The notes under the pieces: generated by a model | Told to the model about the DNA's origin: nothing | The model's database searches: none | What the model saw: only the letters and a program-made list of their open reading frames with translations | In this document: piece by piece, positions 36,552-46,598 of the stretch | Position numbering within the stretch: the stretch's first letter is position 1 | Layout of the letters: each line of letters begins with the position of its first letter | Made by a program: the position numbers and the translations under genes | Source of the DNA: Granulicella arctica | GTDB lineage: Bacteria > Acidobacteriota > Terriglobia > Terriglobales > Acidobacteriaceae | Reading direction: 5' to 3' | NCBI RefSeq assembly: GCF_025685605.1 | Contig: NZ_JAGTUT010000001.1 | Coordinates: 3,100,001-3,164,000, forward strand | DNA length: 64,000 bases

Positions 36552-37931
36552 ATGATCTGTGCATCACCTTTGCTGGAAAATACCAGCCTGCCGATTAGTA
36601 CGCAGAAGCGCCTTGAGCGTCTAGAAAACCATACCGCGAAGGTCGGTGTGATTGGCCTTGGCTATGTAGGACTTCCACTGTCGATGTTGCTTGCCGAAGC
36701 GGGCTTCAAGGTTACCGGGTTCGATATCGACATGACGAAGGTCGAGGACCTGACGGCTGGTCGAACTTATATTCGGCGCATCCCGCAGGAAGAGATTCAG
36801 TGCGCGCTCGGGCGCGGTTTCAAGGCCACGAACGACTTCGCGCATATCTCGGATATGGATGCGGTGATCATGTGTGTGCCGACGCCGCTCCGTGAGCATC
36901 GGGAGCCGGACCTGAGCTTTGTTGAGGAGACGTCGCGTTCGATTGCGCCGTGGCTCCGTGAGGGGCAACTGGTCATTCTGGAGAGCACGACGTATCCAGG
37001 GACGACGGAAGAGTTGGTCATCCCGATCCTCGAGGCGGAAAACCTACGCGGACTGAAGGCGCAAGGACCCGGAGTGCCGGAGGAGCAGGAGGTCTTCTAC
37101 GTCGCGTTCTCACCAGAGCGGGAAGACCCAGGGAACGATACGATTGCGCGCCGAGATATCCCGAAGGTGGTTGGCGGGCACGAGGCGATCGCAACGGAGA
37201 TGGCAGCGGTTTTGTATGAGGGGATCTTTACGCGAGCGGTTCGTGTGTCGTCGACGCGGGTGGCGGAGATGACGAAGCTGCTGGAGAATATCTATCGCTG
37301 CGTAAACATCGCGCTGGTGAACGAGCTAAAGCTGCTCTCGTTGAAGATGGATGTGGACATATGGGAGGTGATCGACGCTGCGGCTACGAAGCCGTTCGGC
37401 TTTCATCCCTTCTTTCCGGGACCAGGGCTTGGTGGCCACTGCATTCCGATTGACCCGTTTTACCTTAGCTGGAAGGCGAAGGAGTTCGACTTCAATCTGC
37501 GCTTTATTGAACTTGCAGGTGAGGTGAACGAGGCGATGCCGGGTCATGTCGTTAACTACGTGGCGGAAGGTCTAAACAAGCACAACAAGGCGATGAACGG
37601 GGCGAAGGTCCTGATGTTGGGAATGGCGTACAAGCGCGACATTGACGACCTGCGCGAGTCGCCCTCTTTGCGGACGATGGAGTTGCTCCGGGAGCGTGGC
37701 TGCGATGTCGTTTATAACGATCCTTACGTGCCGATGGTGGGTAAGGGGCGCAAGTACAACCTGAACATGAGAAGTACACCGCTTGAGAATCTGGACCAGT
37801 ATGACTGCGTTCTGATTATGACGGACCACTCAGACTACGACTACAAGCAGATTGTCGAGAGTTCGGTGCTGGTGGTCGATACGCGAAACGCTACGAAGGG
37901 CATTCGCTCAAGGAAGATTGTTCGCTGCTGA
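36552..37931 (+). CDS. wbpA: UDP-N-acetyl-hexosamine 6-dehydrogenase (WbpA-like)
   Basis: A two-fold NAD-dependent oxidation turns the 6-OH of UDP-GlcNAc (or UDP-ManNAc) into a uronic acid. The 459-residue protein has the Rossmann motif VGVIGLGYVGLPLS, the ESTTYPGTT and FSPEREDPGN blocks typical of UDP-HexNAc dehydrogenases, the catalytic Cys in GGHCIPIDP and the C-terminal GMAYKRDIDDLRESP. ATG 36552 has GGAG 7 nt upstream and is preferred over the frame from 36507. It is the first step of the WbpA-B-E-D route whose other genes lie at 46.6-49.3 kb. Substrate choice between UDP-GlcNAc and UDP-ManNAc is inferred from that context. Confidence 0.9.
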   Translation: MICASPLLENTSLPISTQKRLERLENHTAKVGVIGLGYVGLPLSMLLAEAGFKVTGFDIDMTKVEDLTAGRTYIRRIPQEEIQCALGRGFKATNDFAHISDMDAVIMCVPTPLREHREPDLSFVEETSRSIAPWLREGQLVILESTTYPGTTEELVIPILEAENLRGLKAQGPGVPEEQEVFYVAFSPEREDPGNDTIARRDIPKVVGGHEAIATEMAAVLYEGIFTRAVRVSSTRVAEMTKLLENIYRCVNIALVNELKLLSLKMDVDIWEVIDAAATKPFGFHPFFPGPGLGGHCIPIDPFYLSWKAKEFDFNLRFIELAGEVNEAMPGHVVNYVAEGLNKHNKAMNGAKVLMLGMAYKRDIDDLRESPSLRTMELLRERGCDVVYNDPYVPMVGKGRKYNLNMRSTPLENLDQYDCVLIMTDHSDYDYKQIVESSVLVVDTRNATKGIRSRKIVRC

Positions 37932-38013
37932 AGCACTGATCGTGGAGCAGTGAAAGATCAGCCGGGCCGTGCAAGAGATAGATCGAGCGTTGACGCTTAG
38001 GGATGTGAGAATC

Positions 38014-41000
38014 ATGCTGAATTTAAAGAATGTACTATCGCGCCGCAACTCGTGTGGGATGGCGTTCCTCTTTGTTTTCGCGCTGTGCTGCGTTGGCAGA
38101 GCCGGGTTGGCACAGTGCAGTGCTCCTGCGAATGCAATCGTGGCGGAGAACTGTCTGACCGGTAATCCGTCGAGCGAATGGGACCTGAATACACCGGATG
38201 GTGGAGACCCGACGATTCAGGGTTTTGCCACGGACATCAGCGTGAACCAAGGCGGCACAGTTACGTTCAAAATTAATACGACTGCGCTTGCGTATACGCT
38301 CTCGATCTATCGGGTGGGCTACTACGGTGGGCTCGGAGCACGCAAGGTGGCCAATCTCTCCGTGTCCCTTCCGCAGGCGCAGAGCCAGCCAGCCTGCATG
38401 ACGGATGCCAGCGTTGGCCTTGTGGACTGCGGTAACTGGGCGGTGTCCGCGACGTGGCAGGTGCCGGCGACGGCTGTCTCCGGCGTCTACTTCGCGCACT
38501 TAGTTCGAACCGATACTGGCGGCGACAGTCATGTCGTCTTCGTCGTGCGTAACGATACGAGTCACTCAGCCATTCTTTACCAGACCTCGGATGAGACGTG
38601 GCAGGCCTACAACTACTATGGCGGAGGAAGCCTGTATGGTCCTGCGTCTCCGAATTTTAATCTGAGTGCGCGTTCGTACAAGGTGAGCTACAACCGGCCA
38701 TTCTTGACGCGCGGTTTCGCGCAGGAGTCGGACACGTGGCTGTTCGGTCCCGAGTTCCCGATGATTCAGTGGCTTGAGCAGAACGGCTACGATGTGACCT
38801 ACTCTACGGGCGTCGATGCGACCCGGAGCGGGACGTTGATCCAGAATCACAAGCTGTATATGGACTCAGGCCATGATGAATACTGGGCTGGTACTCAGCG
38901 AACGAACGTCCAGGCGGCGCGCGATGCGGGTGTAAACCTGGCGTTCTTTAGCGGCAACACTATGTTCTGGAAGACGCGTTGGGAAAACAGCATTGATGGG
39001 ACGAATACTCCGAATCGAACACTGGTCTGTTACAAGGAGACGCTTGCATTTGCAAAGATCGATCCGAGCGACCCTCCCACGTGGACGGGAACCTACCGTG
39101 ATCCGAGCTTCAGTCCGCCTGCTGATGGGGGTATTCCGGAGAATGCGGTGACCGGTACGTTGTTCGTAGTCAACGGGACCGGTGCTGACAACGACGGAAG
39201 CCTGACGATGAAAATTCCCGCGGCTGAAGGCGCGATGCGCTTCTGGCGCAACACTGCTGCGGCGACCCTTGGTACGAATGCGACCCTCACCTTGCCTCCT
39301 GGTTCGATTGGATACGAATGGGATACGGATGCTGATAATGGTTTCCGTCCTGCCGGTCTGTTCGACTTGTCGAGTTCGTCGTACACGCTAACCTCGGACC
39401 TGTTGCTTGACTATGGTGCAACCTATGGGGCGGGTAATGCTGTGCACCACATGACGTTTTATCGTGCACCGAGCGGCGCGCTGGTGTTCAGTGCAGGGAC
39501 GATCAACTGGTCGTGGGGCCTGAACAGCAATCATCAGAATCCATTCAACTTCACGACGCCGGCTCCTAGTGCGACGATGCAGCAGGCAACGGTAAATCTT
39601 TTTGCTGACATGGGCGTGCAGCCAACAACGCTGCAGGCAGGTATTGTGGCGGCAACGGCGTCTACAGATGTGACGCCGCCTACCTCTAGCATTACATCGC
39701 CGGCCGCTGGTGCCGCTCTGAATGCGGGAAGCACGGTGACGGTGACGGGAACGGCGCACGATGTCGGGGGCGTGGTTGCAGCAGTGGAATTCTCCAGTGA
39801 CAATGGAACGACATGGCATCCTGCAACTGGACGAGCGACCTGGACCTATACCTGGACGCCATCGGTAGTCGGTTCGACGACGCTTCTGAGCAGGGCAGTA
39901 GACGATAGCGGCAATCTTGAAGCGCAGCACAACGGACAGCTCGTAACGGTATCCCCGCAAGTATGTCCGTGCGGCGGCTTCAATGCTTCCGCTGCTCCCG
40001 TAAATGCTGACAGTGGTGATGGAACAGCGGTTGAGGTTGGGATGAAATTCCGAGCAGACTCAAACGGTTCTGTTCTGGGTGTGCGGTTTTACAAGGCTGC
40101 CGCAAACACGGGACAGCACGTAGGGCACATCTGGTCGAGCAGTGGAACGCAGCTAGGTACCGCCAACTTTGTCGGCGAGAGTGCCTCGGGCTGGCAGGCG
40201 GTGAACTTCTCGGCACCGATACCGGTTGTTGCGAACACGACCTACGTAGTGTCGTACTTTGCACCAGCGGGGCACTACTCCGCTGACCAATATGCGTTCC
40301 AGCAAACAGGCATCGACGATCCACCGGTCCATATCCTGGCGAACGGGGTCGACGGTCCGGATGGTGTGTTTACTTATGGTACGACCGGCGGATTTCCGTC
40401 GTCCGGCAACCTTGCGACGAACTACTGGGTTGATGTGATTTACACCTCGTCCAACACGTATAACATGTCCGGAACGGTGAGCGGCTATGGAGGCGTGGGG
40501 GCCACGTTGACCCTGAGCGGACCAGAGTCTTCGGCCGCCGTCGCAGATGCCAATGGTGCGTTTACCTTCAGCGGCCTGGTCAATGGAACGTACAGTGTTA
40601 CACCGAGCAACCCTGGTGTCACGTTTACCCCAGCCGCTCAGACGGTGGTGATCAACGGGGGTGTTGTTACCGGGGTGAACTTTACAGCCGTCGTAACCAA
40701 TCCGCTGAGCATCGCAGGAACGATAAGCGGCGGCGGCGGTGTGACAGTCAACTTGACTGGATCAACGACCGCAACGACGACTACAAACGCTTCCGGAAAT
40801 TATTCCTTCACGGGTTTACTTGGTGGGACGTTTACAGTAACGCCTATCCTTACGGGTTACAGCTTTACTCCGGGTTCGCAGACCGTGACGCTGTCTGGAA
40901 GCAGCGCCAGTGCGGTGAATTTTGCTGGCGTGCTCTGTAACTGCTCGTCCATCTGGCAACCCTCCGCCGTGCCGGGTTTGATCGATGCAAACGACGCGAC

Positions 41001-43596
41001 ACCGGTTGAACTGGGAGTCAAGTTCCGGGCTGATAGTGCGGGGCTGATCACCGGCGTGAGGTTCTACAAGGCTGGCGCGAACACAGGAACACATATTGGA
41101 CATTTGTGGACGAGTGCGGGTGTGCAGCTTGGCAGCGCAACATTCACGAATGAGTCAGCGTCTGGCTGGCAGAGTGTCACCTTTGCATCACCGATTTCAG
41201 TGCAGGCCAATACGACGTATATTGCGTCCTACTTTACGCCGACTGGCCACTACTCCGCCGACACCAATTATTTTGCAACAGCAGGAGTCGATAGCCCGCC
41301 GCTGCATGCGCTAGCCAACGGAGTTGATGGCGCGAACGGGGTATATCTCTATACGTCGAGCGGTGCATTTCCGACAAACACCTATGCTTCTACAAACTAC
41401 TGGGTCGATGTTGTGTATGTGCCTGCGCAGGCCTATCCACTTACAGGGACGGTAGCCGGTGGAGCGGGGGCAACGGTCGCCCTTATGAGCACGGCAGGTG
41501 CGACGGTTGCAACGACCGTGGCGGATGGTTCGGGTAATTATTCCTTCACCGCGTATTCGGGAACCTATTCAGTCATCCCTTCGCTTAGCGGCACTGTCTT
41601 TACTCCCGGCAATCAGAATGTCACGGTAGGGTCGGCTGCGCTGACGGGCGTGAACTTCTCAGTGCCAACGATCTGTCCCTGCACCACGATCTGGCCGGGA
41701 TCGGTGCAGCCTGGCACAATCGATTCAGCCGATACACAGCCGTACGAGCTGGGCGTAAAGATCACCGCCGACTCGGACGGATACATTCTCGGAATACGCT
41801 TCTATAAGAGTGCAGCTAATGCAGGAGCGCACCTGGGTAATCTCTGGTCGACGACCGGAACGCTGCTTGCGTCGGCGAGCTTCACGAGTGAGAGCGGTTC
41901 AGGCTGGCAGCAGGTCTTCTTTGGAAGCCCTGTGGCGGTGACAGCAGGGACGACGTATGTCGCTTCCTACTTTACCCCGGTGGGACGTTACTCTTCCGAC
42001 TCTGCATTCTTCGCTAGTGCCGGAGTCGACACGCCACCACTGCATGCTCTTTCGAACGGTGCGGGCGCTGGAGACGGAGTCTTCCTGAACGCTGCGACAA
42101 GCGGCTTCCCGACATCGTCCTATAACGCCACGAACTACTGGGTGGATGCGATCTACGCGAAGCCTTCGACACACAGCATCGGTGGGACGATCACCGGAGC
42201 CGTTGTATCAGGAGTGAGCGTGGCACTGAGCGGAGCGTCGAGTGCTACGGCGGTTACCAATGCGTCGGGCTCTTATAGCTTCAGTGGATTGGTTGACGGC
42301 AACTACACGGTAAAGGCAAGCGGTGCAGGGCTGGCGTTTACTCCTGCAACGCAGGCGGTTACCGTGAGCGGGTCTCACCAACTCGGTGTAAATTTTGTGG
42401 ATACTGCTGTGACGGCGTCTTACGTGGTGTCTGGCGTAGTCACCGGCGGTGCAGGAGTGACGGTCGCGCTGACGGGCGCGGCCACGGCGAGTACAACTAC
42501 AAACGCTTCGGGAGCCTACAGCTTCCCCTCAGTGGCGAATGGATCGTATGTAATCACGCCATCGAGCACGCTCTACACAATAGCTCCTGCGAGTGAGTCG
42601 ATCATTGTGAACGGGGCGAATCTTACGGCCGCTGCATTCAAGGCGACGTTGATCACTTACTCGATTAGTGGAACGATCACCTCGGGATCTGGAGCTACGG
42701 TCAAACTGAGTGGCGCGGCTACCGCAACAATGACAGCGAGCAGCACGGGCGCTTACAGTTTTGCGGGCCTTGCTAATGGTAGTTATACGGTGACCCCGAC
42801 GAAGTCTGGCACCACGTACCTGCCAGCCAGTACGGCGATCACTCTAAACAATGCGAATGCCACGGCAAACTTTGCACCGGCATTTACCATTTCAGGTACG
42901 ATCAGCGGCGCAGGCGGATCTGGAGCTACGGTTGCTCTGAGTGGTGCGGCGACCGCAACGACGACAGCGAGCAGTACCGGGGCGTATAGCTTTCCAGGTC
43001 ACGTGAACGGTTCCTATACGGTCACGCCGAGTAAGACGGGTTACACCTTCACTCCGGTGGCCACGACAGTGACCGTCAATGGCGCGAATGCCACGGCGAA
43101 CTTTACGTCGGCGGTGAAGACCTACACGATCACGGGCACTATCAGCGGTGCTGGTGGTTCGGGAGCCAGCGTCAAACTGACCGGCGCTGCAACGGCGACC
43201 GTTACGGCAACGAGCGCTGGTGTCTATACCTTCACGGGAGTGGCGAACGGCAGCTACACGGTGACACCAACGAAGGCGGGCTTTACGTTTACGCCTGCGA
43301 GCACAGCGATCGTCGTCAACGGAGCGAACGGCACTGCGAACTTCACGGCCGTGGCACAGACGTTTACGCTCTCAGGAACGATCTCGGGAGCAGGCGGGTC
43401 TGGGGCGACGGTCAAGCTGAGTGGCGCCAGCACTGCGACCGTGGTGGCCAGCGCGTCGGGGGCGTATAGCTTCACCGGCTTGGCAGCCGGTGCGTACACC
43501 GTTACGCCAACAAAGTCCGGTCACATCATCCTGCCATCGTCGCAGTCCACTACGATCAAGACCGCAAACGTAGCACTTAACTTTCTCTCATTCTAG
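38014..43596 (+). CDS. Giant secreted DMFase-like / DUF4082 / repeat protein
   Basis: A 1860-residue exported protein; the signal peptide ends near GLAQ (about 34). Domains in order: an N,N-dimethylformamidase beta-subunit-like region (about 40-530, with GYYGGLGARKV, the DSGHDEYW motif and FFSGNTMFW), one Ig-like domain (about 555-640), and three DUF4082 domains (about 650-812, 975-1135, 1222-1382), each with VGMKFRAD or a close variant, GVRFYK and TNYWVD. They are separated by CarboxypepD-like modules. A C-terminal array of six more modules of about 76-83 residues follows, with core S(I/L)SGTI.G....V.LSGA and AYSFTGL.NGSYTVTP. It lacks an outer-membrane or sortase anchor. It lies between wbpA-like and amino-sugar genes, so a surface adhesin or matrix role is inferred; amidase activity is unproven. 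Confidence 0.88.
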   Translation: MLNLKNVLSRRNSCGMAFLFVFALCCVGRAGLAQCSAPANAIVAENCLTGNPSSEWDLNTPDGGDPTIQGFATDISVNQGGTVTFKINTTALAYTLSIYRVGYYGGLGARKVANLSVSLPQAQSQPACMTDASVGLVDCGNWAVSATWQVPATAVSGVYFAHLVRTDTGGDSHVVFVVRNDTSHSAILYQTSDETWQAYNYYGGGSLYGPASPNFNLSARSYKVSYNRPFLTRGFAQESDTWLFGPEFPMIQWLEQNGYDVTYSTGVDATRSGTLIQNHKLYMDSGHDEYWAGTQRTNVQAARDAGVNLAFFSGNTMFWKTRWENSIDGTNTPNRTLVCYKETLAFAKIDPSDPPTWTGTYRDPSFSPPADGGIPENAVTGTLFVVNGTGADNDGSLTMKIPAAEGAMRFWRNTAAATLGTNATLTLPPGSIGYEWDTDADNGFRPAGLFDLSSSSYTLTSDLLLDYGATYGAGNAVHHMTFYRAPSGALVFSAGTINWSWGLNSNHQNPFNFTTPAPSATMQQATVNLFADMGVQPTTLQAGIVAATASTDVTPPTSSITSPAAGAALNAGSTVTVTGTAHDVGGVVAAVEFSSDNGTTWHPATGRATWTYTWTPSVVGSTTLLSRAVDDSGNLEAQHNGQLVTVSPQVCPCGGFNASAAPVNADSGDGTAVEVGMKFRADSNGSVLGVRFYKAAANTGQHVGHIWSSSGTQLGTANFVGESASGWQAVNFSAPIPVVANTTYVVSYFAPAGHYSADQYAFQQTGIDDPPVHILANGVDGPDGVFTYGTTGGFPSSGNLATNYWVDVIYTSSNTYNMSGTVSGYGGVGATLTLSGPESSAAVADANGAFTFSGLVNGTYSVTPSNPGVTFTPAAQTVVINGGVVTGVNFTAVVTNPLSIAGTISGGGGVTVNLTGSTTATTTTNASGNYSFTGLLGGTFTVTPILTGYSFTPGSQTVTLSGSSASAVNFAGVLCNCSSIWQPSAVPGLIDANDATPVELGVKFRADSAGLITGVRFYKAGANTGTHIGHLWTSAGVQLGSATFTNESASGWQSVTFASPISVQANTTYIASYFTPTGHYSADTNYFATAGVDSPPLHALANGVDGANGVYLYTSSGAFPTNTYASTNYWVDVVYVPAQAYPLTGTVAGGAGATVALMSTAGATVATTVADGSGNYSFTAYSGTYSVIPSLSGTVFTPGNQNVTVGSAALTGVNFSVPTICPCTTIWPGSVQPGTIDSADTQPYELGVKITADSDGYILGIRFYKSAANAGAHLGNLWSTTGTLLASASFTSESGSGWQQVFFGSPVAVTAGTTYVASYFTPVGRYSSDSAFFASAGVDTPPLHALSNGAGAGDGVFLNAATSGFPTSSYNATNYWVDAIYAKPSTHSIGGTITGAVVSGVSVALSGASSATAVTNASGSYSFSGLVDGNYTVKASGAGLAFTPATQAVTVSGSHQLGVNFVDTAVTASYVVSGVVTGGAGVTVALTGAATASTTTNASGAYSFPSVANGSYVITPSSTLYTIAPASESIIVNGANLTAAAFKATLITYSISGTITSGSGATVKLSGAATATMTASSTGAYSFAGLANGSYTVTPTKSGTTYLPASTAITLNNANATANFAPAFTISGTISGAGGSGATVALSGAATATTTASSTGAYSFPGHVNGSYTVTPSKTGYTFTPVATTVTVNGANATANFTSAVKTYTITGTISGAGGSGASVKLTGAATATVTATSAGVYTFTGVANGSYTVTPTKAGFTFTPASTAIVVNGANGTANFTAVAQTFTLSGTISGAGGSGATVKLSGASTATVVASASGAYSFTGLAAGAYTVTPTKSGHIILPSSQSTTIKTANVALNFLSF
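42172..43596 (+). repeat. Tandem in-frame repeat array (about 225-250 nt units)
   Basis: Six consecutive coding repeats begin near 42172, 42421, 42658, 42882, 43122 and 43363. Each encodes a CarboxypepD-like beta module. The last four are the most alike (GTISGAGGSGA.V.LSGA). Confidence 0.85.
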
Positions 43597-43625
43597 CTTT
43601 CATAATTTCAAATGATTGGGGCACT

Positions 43626-43663
43626 GCGGCCCTTGCCGACTAAGGTAAGGGTCGTAGCGCCGC
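43626..43663. terminator. Hairpin between convergent genes
   Basis: CCCTTGCC-GACTAA-GGTAAGGG (one G-U), extended by outer GCGG/CCGC pairs. It lies between the giant gene and the convergent aminotransferase. No T-tract. Confidence 0.4.
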
Positions 43664-43685
43664 AAGAGCCTGATATCGAGACGAG

Positions 43686-44843
43686 TTACAGGGTGAAGTG
43701 CTGGATGGTCTCGATGATGTAGTCCTGGTCGGCCTCAGTCATCTGGTGAAAGAGGGGAAGGATCAGGCCAGTCTCGGTCGCGAGATTTGTGCGGGGTAGA
43801 GCTGCATCATTCGAGTCCGAGCGGTACGGGAGTTCGCGGTGGATTGCCATAATGGATCGCCTGGTGGAGATCGATCGATCGAGGAGGTACTGCATCAAGT
43901 GATCGCGCTGTGCGGCGACAGGCGGGAGAAGCCTGACCATGTAGGACTGGTAGTTCGGATTTGATTCTGCTGGAGTAGCTGGTGTGACCAGCCATGGAAG
44001 CATGCGCAGGCTTGCTGTGTATCGCTCCGCAAGGTGACGACGCCGCTGAAGGAAGGTATCAAGTCGTGCGAGTTGAATGACCCCAATGGCGGCCTGCATG
44101 TCGGTCATGCGGAAGTTGAATCCTACTTCGTCGTAGGTCTCCGTGCTGATGCTGGTGGCATTATGACGTGTCACATCGGAGAGGCTCATGGCGTGCTGGC
44201 GAAGTCGGCGCAGGCGCTCGGCGAGAGCGGGATCGTTGGTCGTGATCATGCCGCCCTCGCCAGTGGTCAGGATCTTCCGTGGATGGAAGCTGAAGCACGT
44301 GAGGTTTCCGAGATTGCCGATATGCGCGCCGTTGTAGGTCGCCCCGATGGCACAGGCCGCGTCCTCAATGACGGGCAGGTCGTATCTCGCAGCGACCTCC
44401 ATGATCGCGTCCATATTTGCTGGTAGACCAACCTGATGGACAACGAGGATCGCCTTCGTGCGAGGGGACACCAGCTTTCCTATTTCGTCGGCATCGAGAT
44501 TGTAGGTGGCGAGATCAATATCGCCAAAGACTGGCGTTGCGCCTGTGTGTACGATTGCATTCGCCGTTGCGATGAAAGACAGACTGGGGCAGATGACATC
44601 ATCGCCACTGCCGATGCCGAGTACGAGGAGAGCGAGTTGCAGGGCCGTGGTGCAGGACGAGACGGCCACAGCGTGCTCGCATCCGACGTAGGCAGCGAAC
44701 TGTCGTTCGAACTCGATAACGCGCGGACCCTGGGTAACCCAGCCGGAGCGGAGGACGTCGAGTACGGCTTGCTCTTCTTCAACGCCGATGTAGGGTCGAG
44801 CTACGGGGATCATGGACTGCGGTGGTGCGATGAGTGTGCTCAT
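43686..44843 (-). CDS. DegT/DnrJ/EryC1 family aminotransferase
   Basis: A PLP-dependent sugar aminotransferase (385 residues) that would aminate a keto-sugar nucleotide, similar to ArnB or perosamine synthase. It has SSCTTALQLALLVLGIGSGD near the N-terminus, the Asp/His block PVIEDAACAIGA and the PLP-Lys in FSFHPRKILTTGEGG. ATG 44843 is chosen because GGAG lies 7 nt upstream and it overlaps the epimerase stop (ATGA). It is the last gene of the six-gene minus-strand sugar operon. Position of amination (C3 or C4) is not determined. Confidence 0.93.
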   Translation of the reverse strand: MSTLIAPPQSMIPVARPYIGVEEEQAVLDVLRSGWVTQGPRVIEFERQFAAYVGCEHAVAVSSCTTALQLALLVLGIGSGDDVICPSLSFIATANAIVHTGATPVFGDIDLATYNLDADEIGKLVSPRTKAILVVHQVGLPANMDAIMEVAARYDLPVIEDAACAIGATYNGAHIGNLGNLTCFSFHPRKILTTGEGGMITTNDPALAERLRRLRQHAMSLSDVTRHNATSISTETYDEVGFNFRMTDMQAAIGVIQLARLDTFLQRRRHLAERYTASLRMLPWLVTPATPAESNPNYQSYMVRLLPPVAAQRDHLMQYLLDRSISTRRSIMAIHRELPYRSDSNDAALPRTNLATETGLILPLFHQMTEADQDYIIETIQHFTL

Positions 44844-45829
44844 ACGGAGGCTCCGACGCAGGCGGCCGTATCTGCTTTGGCAGTGTGACGCCAAGCTATG
44901 AGAGAGCGAAGTCCGGCCTCGAGATCAGTTTTTGCTCGGAAGTTGAGCAGACGTTCGGCCTTGTCGATCGCAGCGAGTCGGGTCTGGACGTTGTTTACCT
45001 TGCGGCTCACGTGATACTCCGGCTGTAATGAAGAACCGGTGACCTTTAGGAGGAGATGACAGAGTTCGTTGAGTGTGGTCTGAAGACCGAATCCGACGTT
45101 GAAGACTTCGTCGGTGATATCGGCAACGAGGCCGGCGACATTGGCCCGGGCGACGTCCTCTACAAAGACGAAGTCCATCGACTGCTTTCCATCGCCAAAG
45201 ATCTTTGGTGGCTGACCTGCTTCGATGGCGTCGATCCAACGGATAAGTACTTCTGTATAGAAGCCGTCGAGGTCCATGCGAGGTCCGTAGATATTGAAGT
45301 AGCGGAAGGCGACGTAAGGTAGTTGGAACATCTCGTAGTAGGAACGGAGCATCTGCTCGTTTGCGATCTTTCCAGCTCCGTAGAGAGTCCGGTTATTAAA
45401 GGGATGCGCCTCGTCCATCGGAAGATAGGAAGGATCGCCATAGACGGATGCTGACGAGGCAGCGACGATCTTTTTGACGTTATGGCGAACCGCACTTTCG
45501 AGGACGTTGAGGGTGCCCCCCATCAAAACCTCGACGGCCTCGCGGGGAGCTTCGGCGCAACGAGTGATGCGCAACGCTGCCTGGTGAAAGACGTAGTCAA
45601 CGCCGCGCGTCGCTTCGTCTACAGCTTCGGCGTCACGGATATCTCCTTCCATCACGACGACACGACCTTTGCGGCGCGTTTCTTCCAGGTTTCGTAGATT
45701 GCCGCGAACGAAGTTGTCGAGAACGCGGATCTCTGCGGCACCGGCATCAAGCAGAAGGTCGGCCGTGGTGCTTCCGACAAATCCTGCTCCGCCTGTGATG
45801 AGTATGGTTGCTCCGTGTATTGGGTTCAT
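44840..45829 (-). CDS. NAD-dependent epimerase/dehydratase
   Basis: An extended SDR enzyme acting on a nucleotide sugar (329 residues). Rossmann motif TGGAGFVGS, catalytic Tyr-Lys as YGAGK, Ser in SSASVYGD, and RYFNIYGPRM. It resembles UDP-glucose 4-epimerase or dTDP-/UDP-sugar dehydratase-type proteins; the exact reaction cannot be assigned. It precedes the aminotransferase with an ATGA overlap, so the two probably supply successive steps of one amino sugar. Confidence 0.93.
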   Translation of the reverse strand: MNPIHGATILITGGAGFVGSTTADLLLDAGAAEIRVLDNFVRGNLRNLEETRRKGRVVVMEGDIRDAEAVDEATRGVDYVFHQAALRITRCAEAPREAVEVLMGGTLNVLESAVRHNVKKIVAASSASVYGDPSYLPMDEAHPFNNRTLYGAGKIANEQMLRSYYEMFQLPYVAFRYFNIYGPRMDLDGFYTEVLIRWIDAIEAGQPPKIFGDGKQSMDFVFVEDVARANVAGLVADITDEVFNVGFGLQTTLNELCHLLLKVTGSSLQPEYHVSRKVNNVQTRLAAIDKAERLLNFRAKTDLEAGLRSLIAWRHTAKADTAACVGASV

Positions 45830-45917
45830 CGTTTCTCTTTCTGGGTTTCTGAATAAATTGTTCTACATGGCATCGTGCCCTGATGCTTGCCGTCGGAATG
45901 AGTACAGTGGGTTGAAC

Positions 45918-46598
45918 TTACTGGCGATACCGTATGATCCGCGCCGGGACTCCCGCTACGACCGCATATTCAGGGACATCCGACGTCACAACAGCGCCTG
46001 CGCCGACGATGGAATGCGCACCGACATGAACTCCGGGAAGAATGGTTGCGTTGGTGCCGATGTCGGCGCCAAAGCCGATGACGACCGCCTTGATCTCGAG
46101 ATCGGTTTTAATGATGGGCGTGTCGAGTGGCAGACCAGTATGTGACGATCCGAGAACTTTGGCTCCGGGGCCCCATCCAACATAATCCTCGATAACGAGG
46201 TTTCGAGCGTCGAAGTAGGATTGAGGTCCAATCCAGACGTGACTGCCGATTCTGCAGGTGCCATCGAAGCGCCCCTGAATCATGGTCTGTGCGCCGAGGA
46301 AGACGGCATCTCCAATCTCGAAGGTTTCAGGGTGCTTGACGACGACATCAGCTTCTACTCGCAGCCCGTGTCCAACGGAGGCGCACATGGCCTGGTAGAT
46401 GCTTGTGAGTTGAAGGGAATCAAATGAAGAGGCCGCGCCTCGATAGCGAGCGTGCATCGCCAGGAGTTCAGTCAGCGTGAAATGCGCTCTTAGATGAGCG
46501 GCGTAATCGCGCTGCCACATGGGATCTTTGGTGATCTCGGCGCTTCCGAAGACGGCCTGGACCGTCCGCAAACCGATCTCTTCGAGGCTAGCAGGCAT
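45918..46598 (-). CDS. Left-handed beta-helix acyltransferase (WbbJ-like)
   Basis: A 226-residue hexapeptide-repeat acyltransferase. An N-terminal helical region (about 1-75) precedes repeats from about 90 on (IGDAVFLGAQTMIQGRFDGT, IGFGADIGTNATILPGVHV) and ends AVVAGVPARIIRY. It would O- or N-acetylate a sugar or sugar nucleotide. It overlaps the preceding aminotransferase by 11 nt. A gap of 88 nt separates it from the next gene. Confidence 0.9.
   Translation of the reverse strand: MPASLEEIGLRTVQAVFGSAEITKDPMWQRDYAAHLRAHFTLTELLAMHARYRGAASSFDSLQLTSIYQAMCASVGHGLRVEADVVVKHPETFEIGDAVFLGAQTMIQGRFDGTCRIGSHVWIGPQSYFDARNLVIEDYVGWGPGAKVLGSSHTGLPLDTPIIKTDLEIKAVVIGFGADIGTNATILPGVHVGAHSIVGAGAVVTSDVPEYAVVAGVPARIIRYRQ

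Noticed and set aside
42172-43596. Repeat array considered as CRISPR
   Set aside because: Units are about 240 nt, in frame and protein-coding, with no short repeats separated by spacers.
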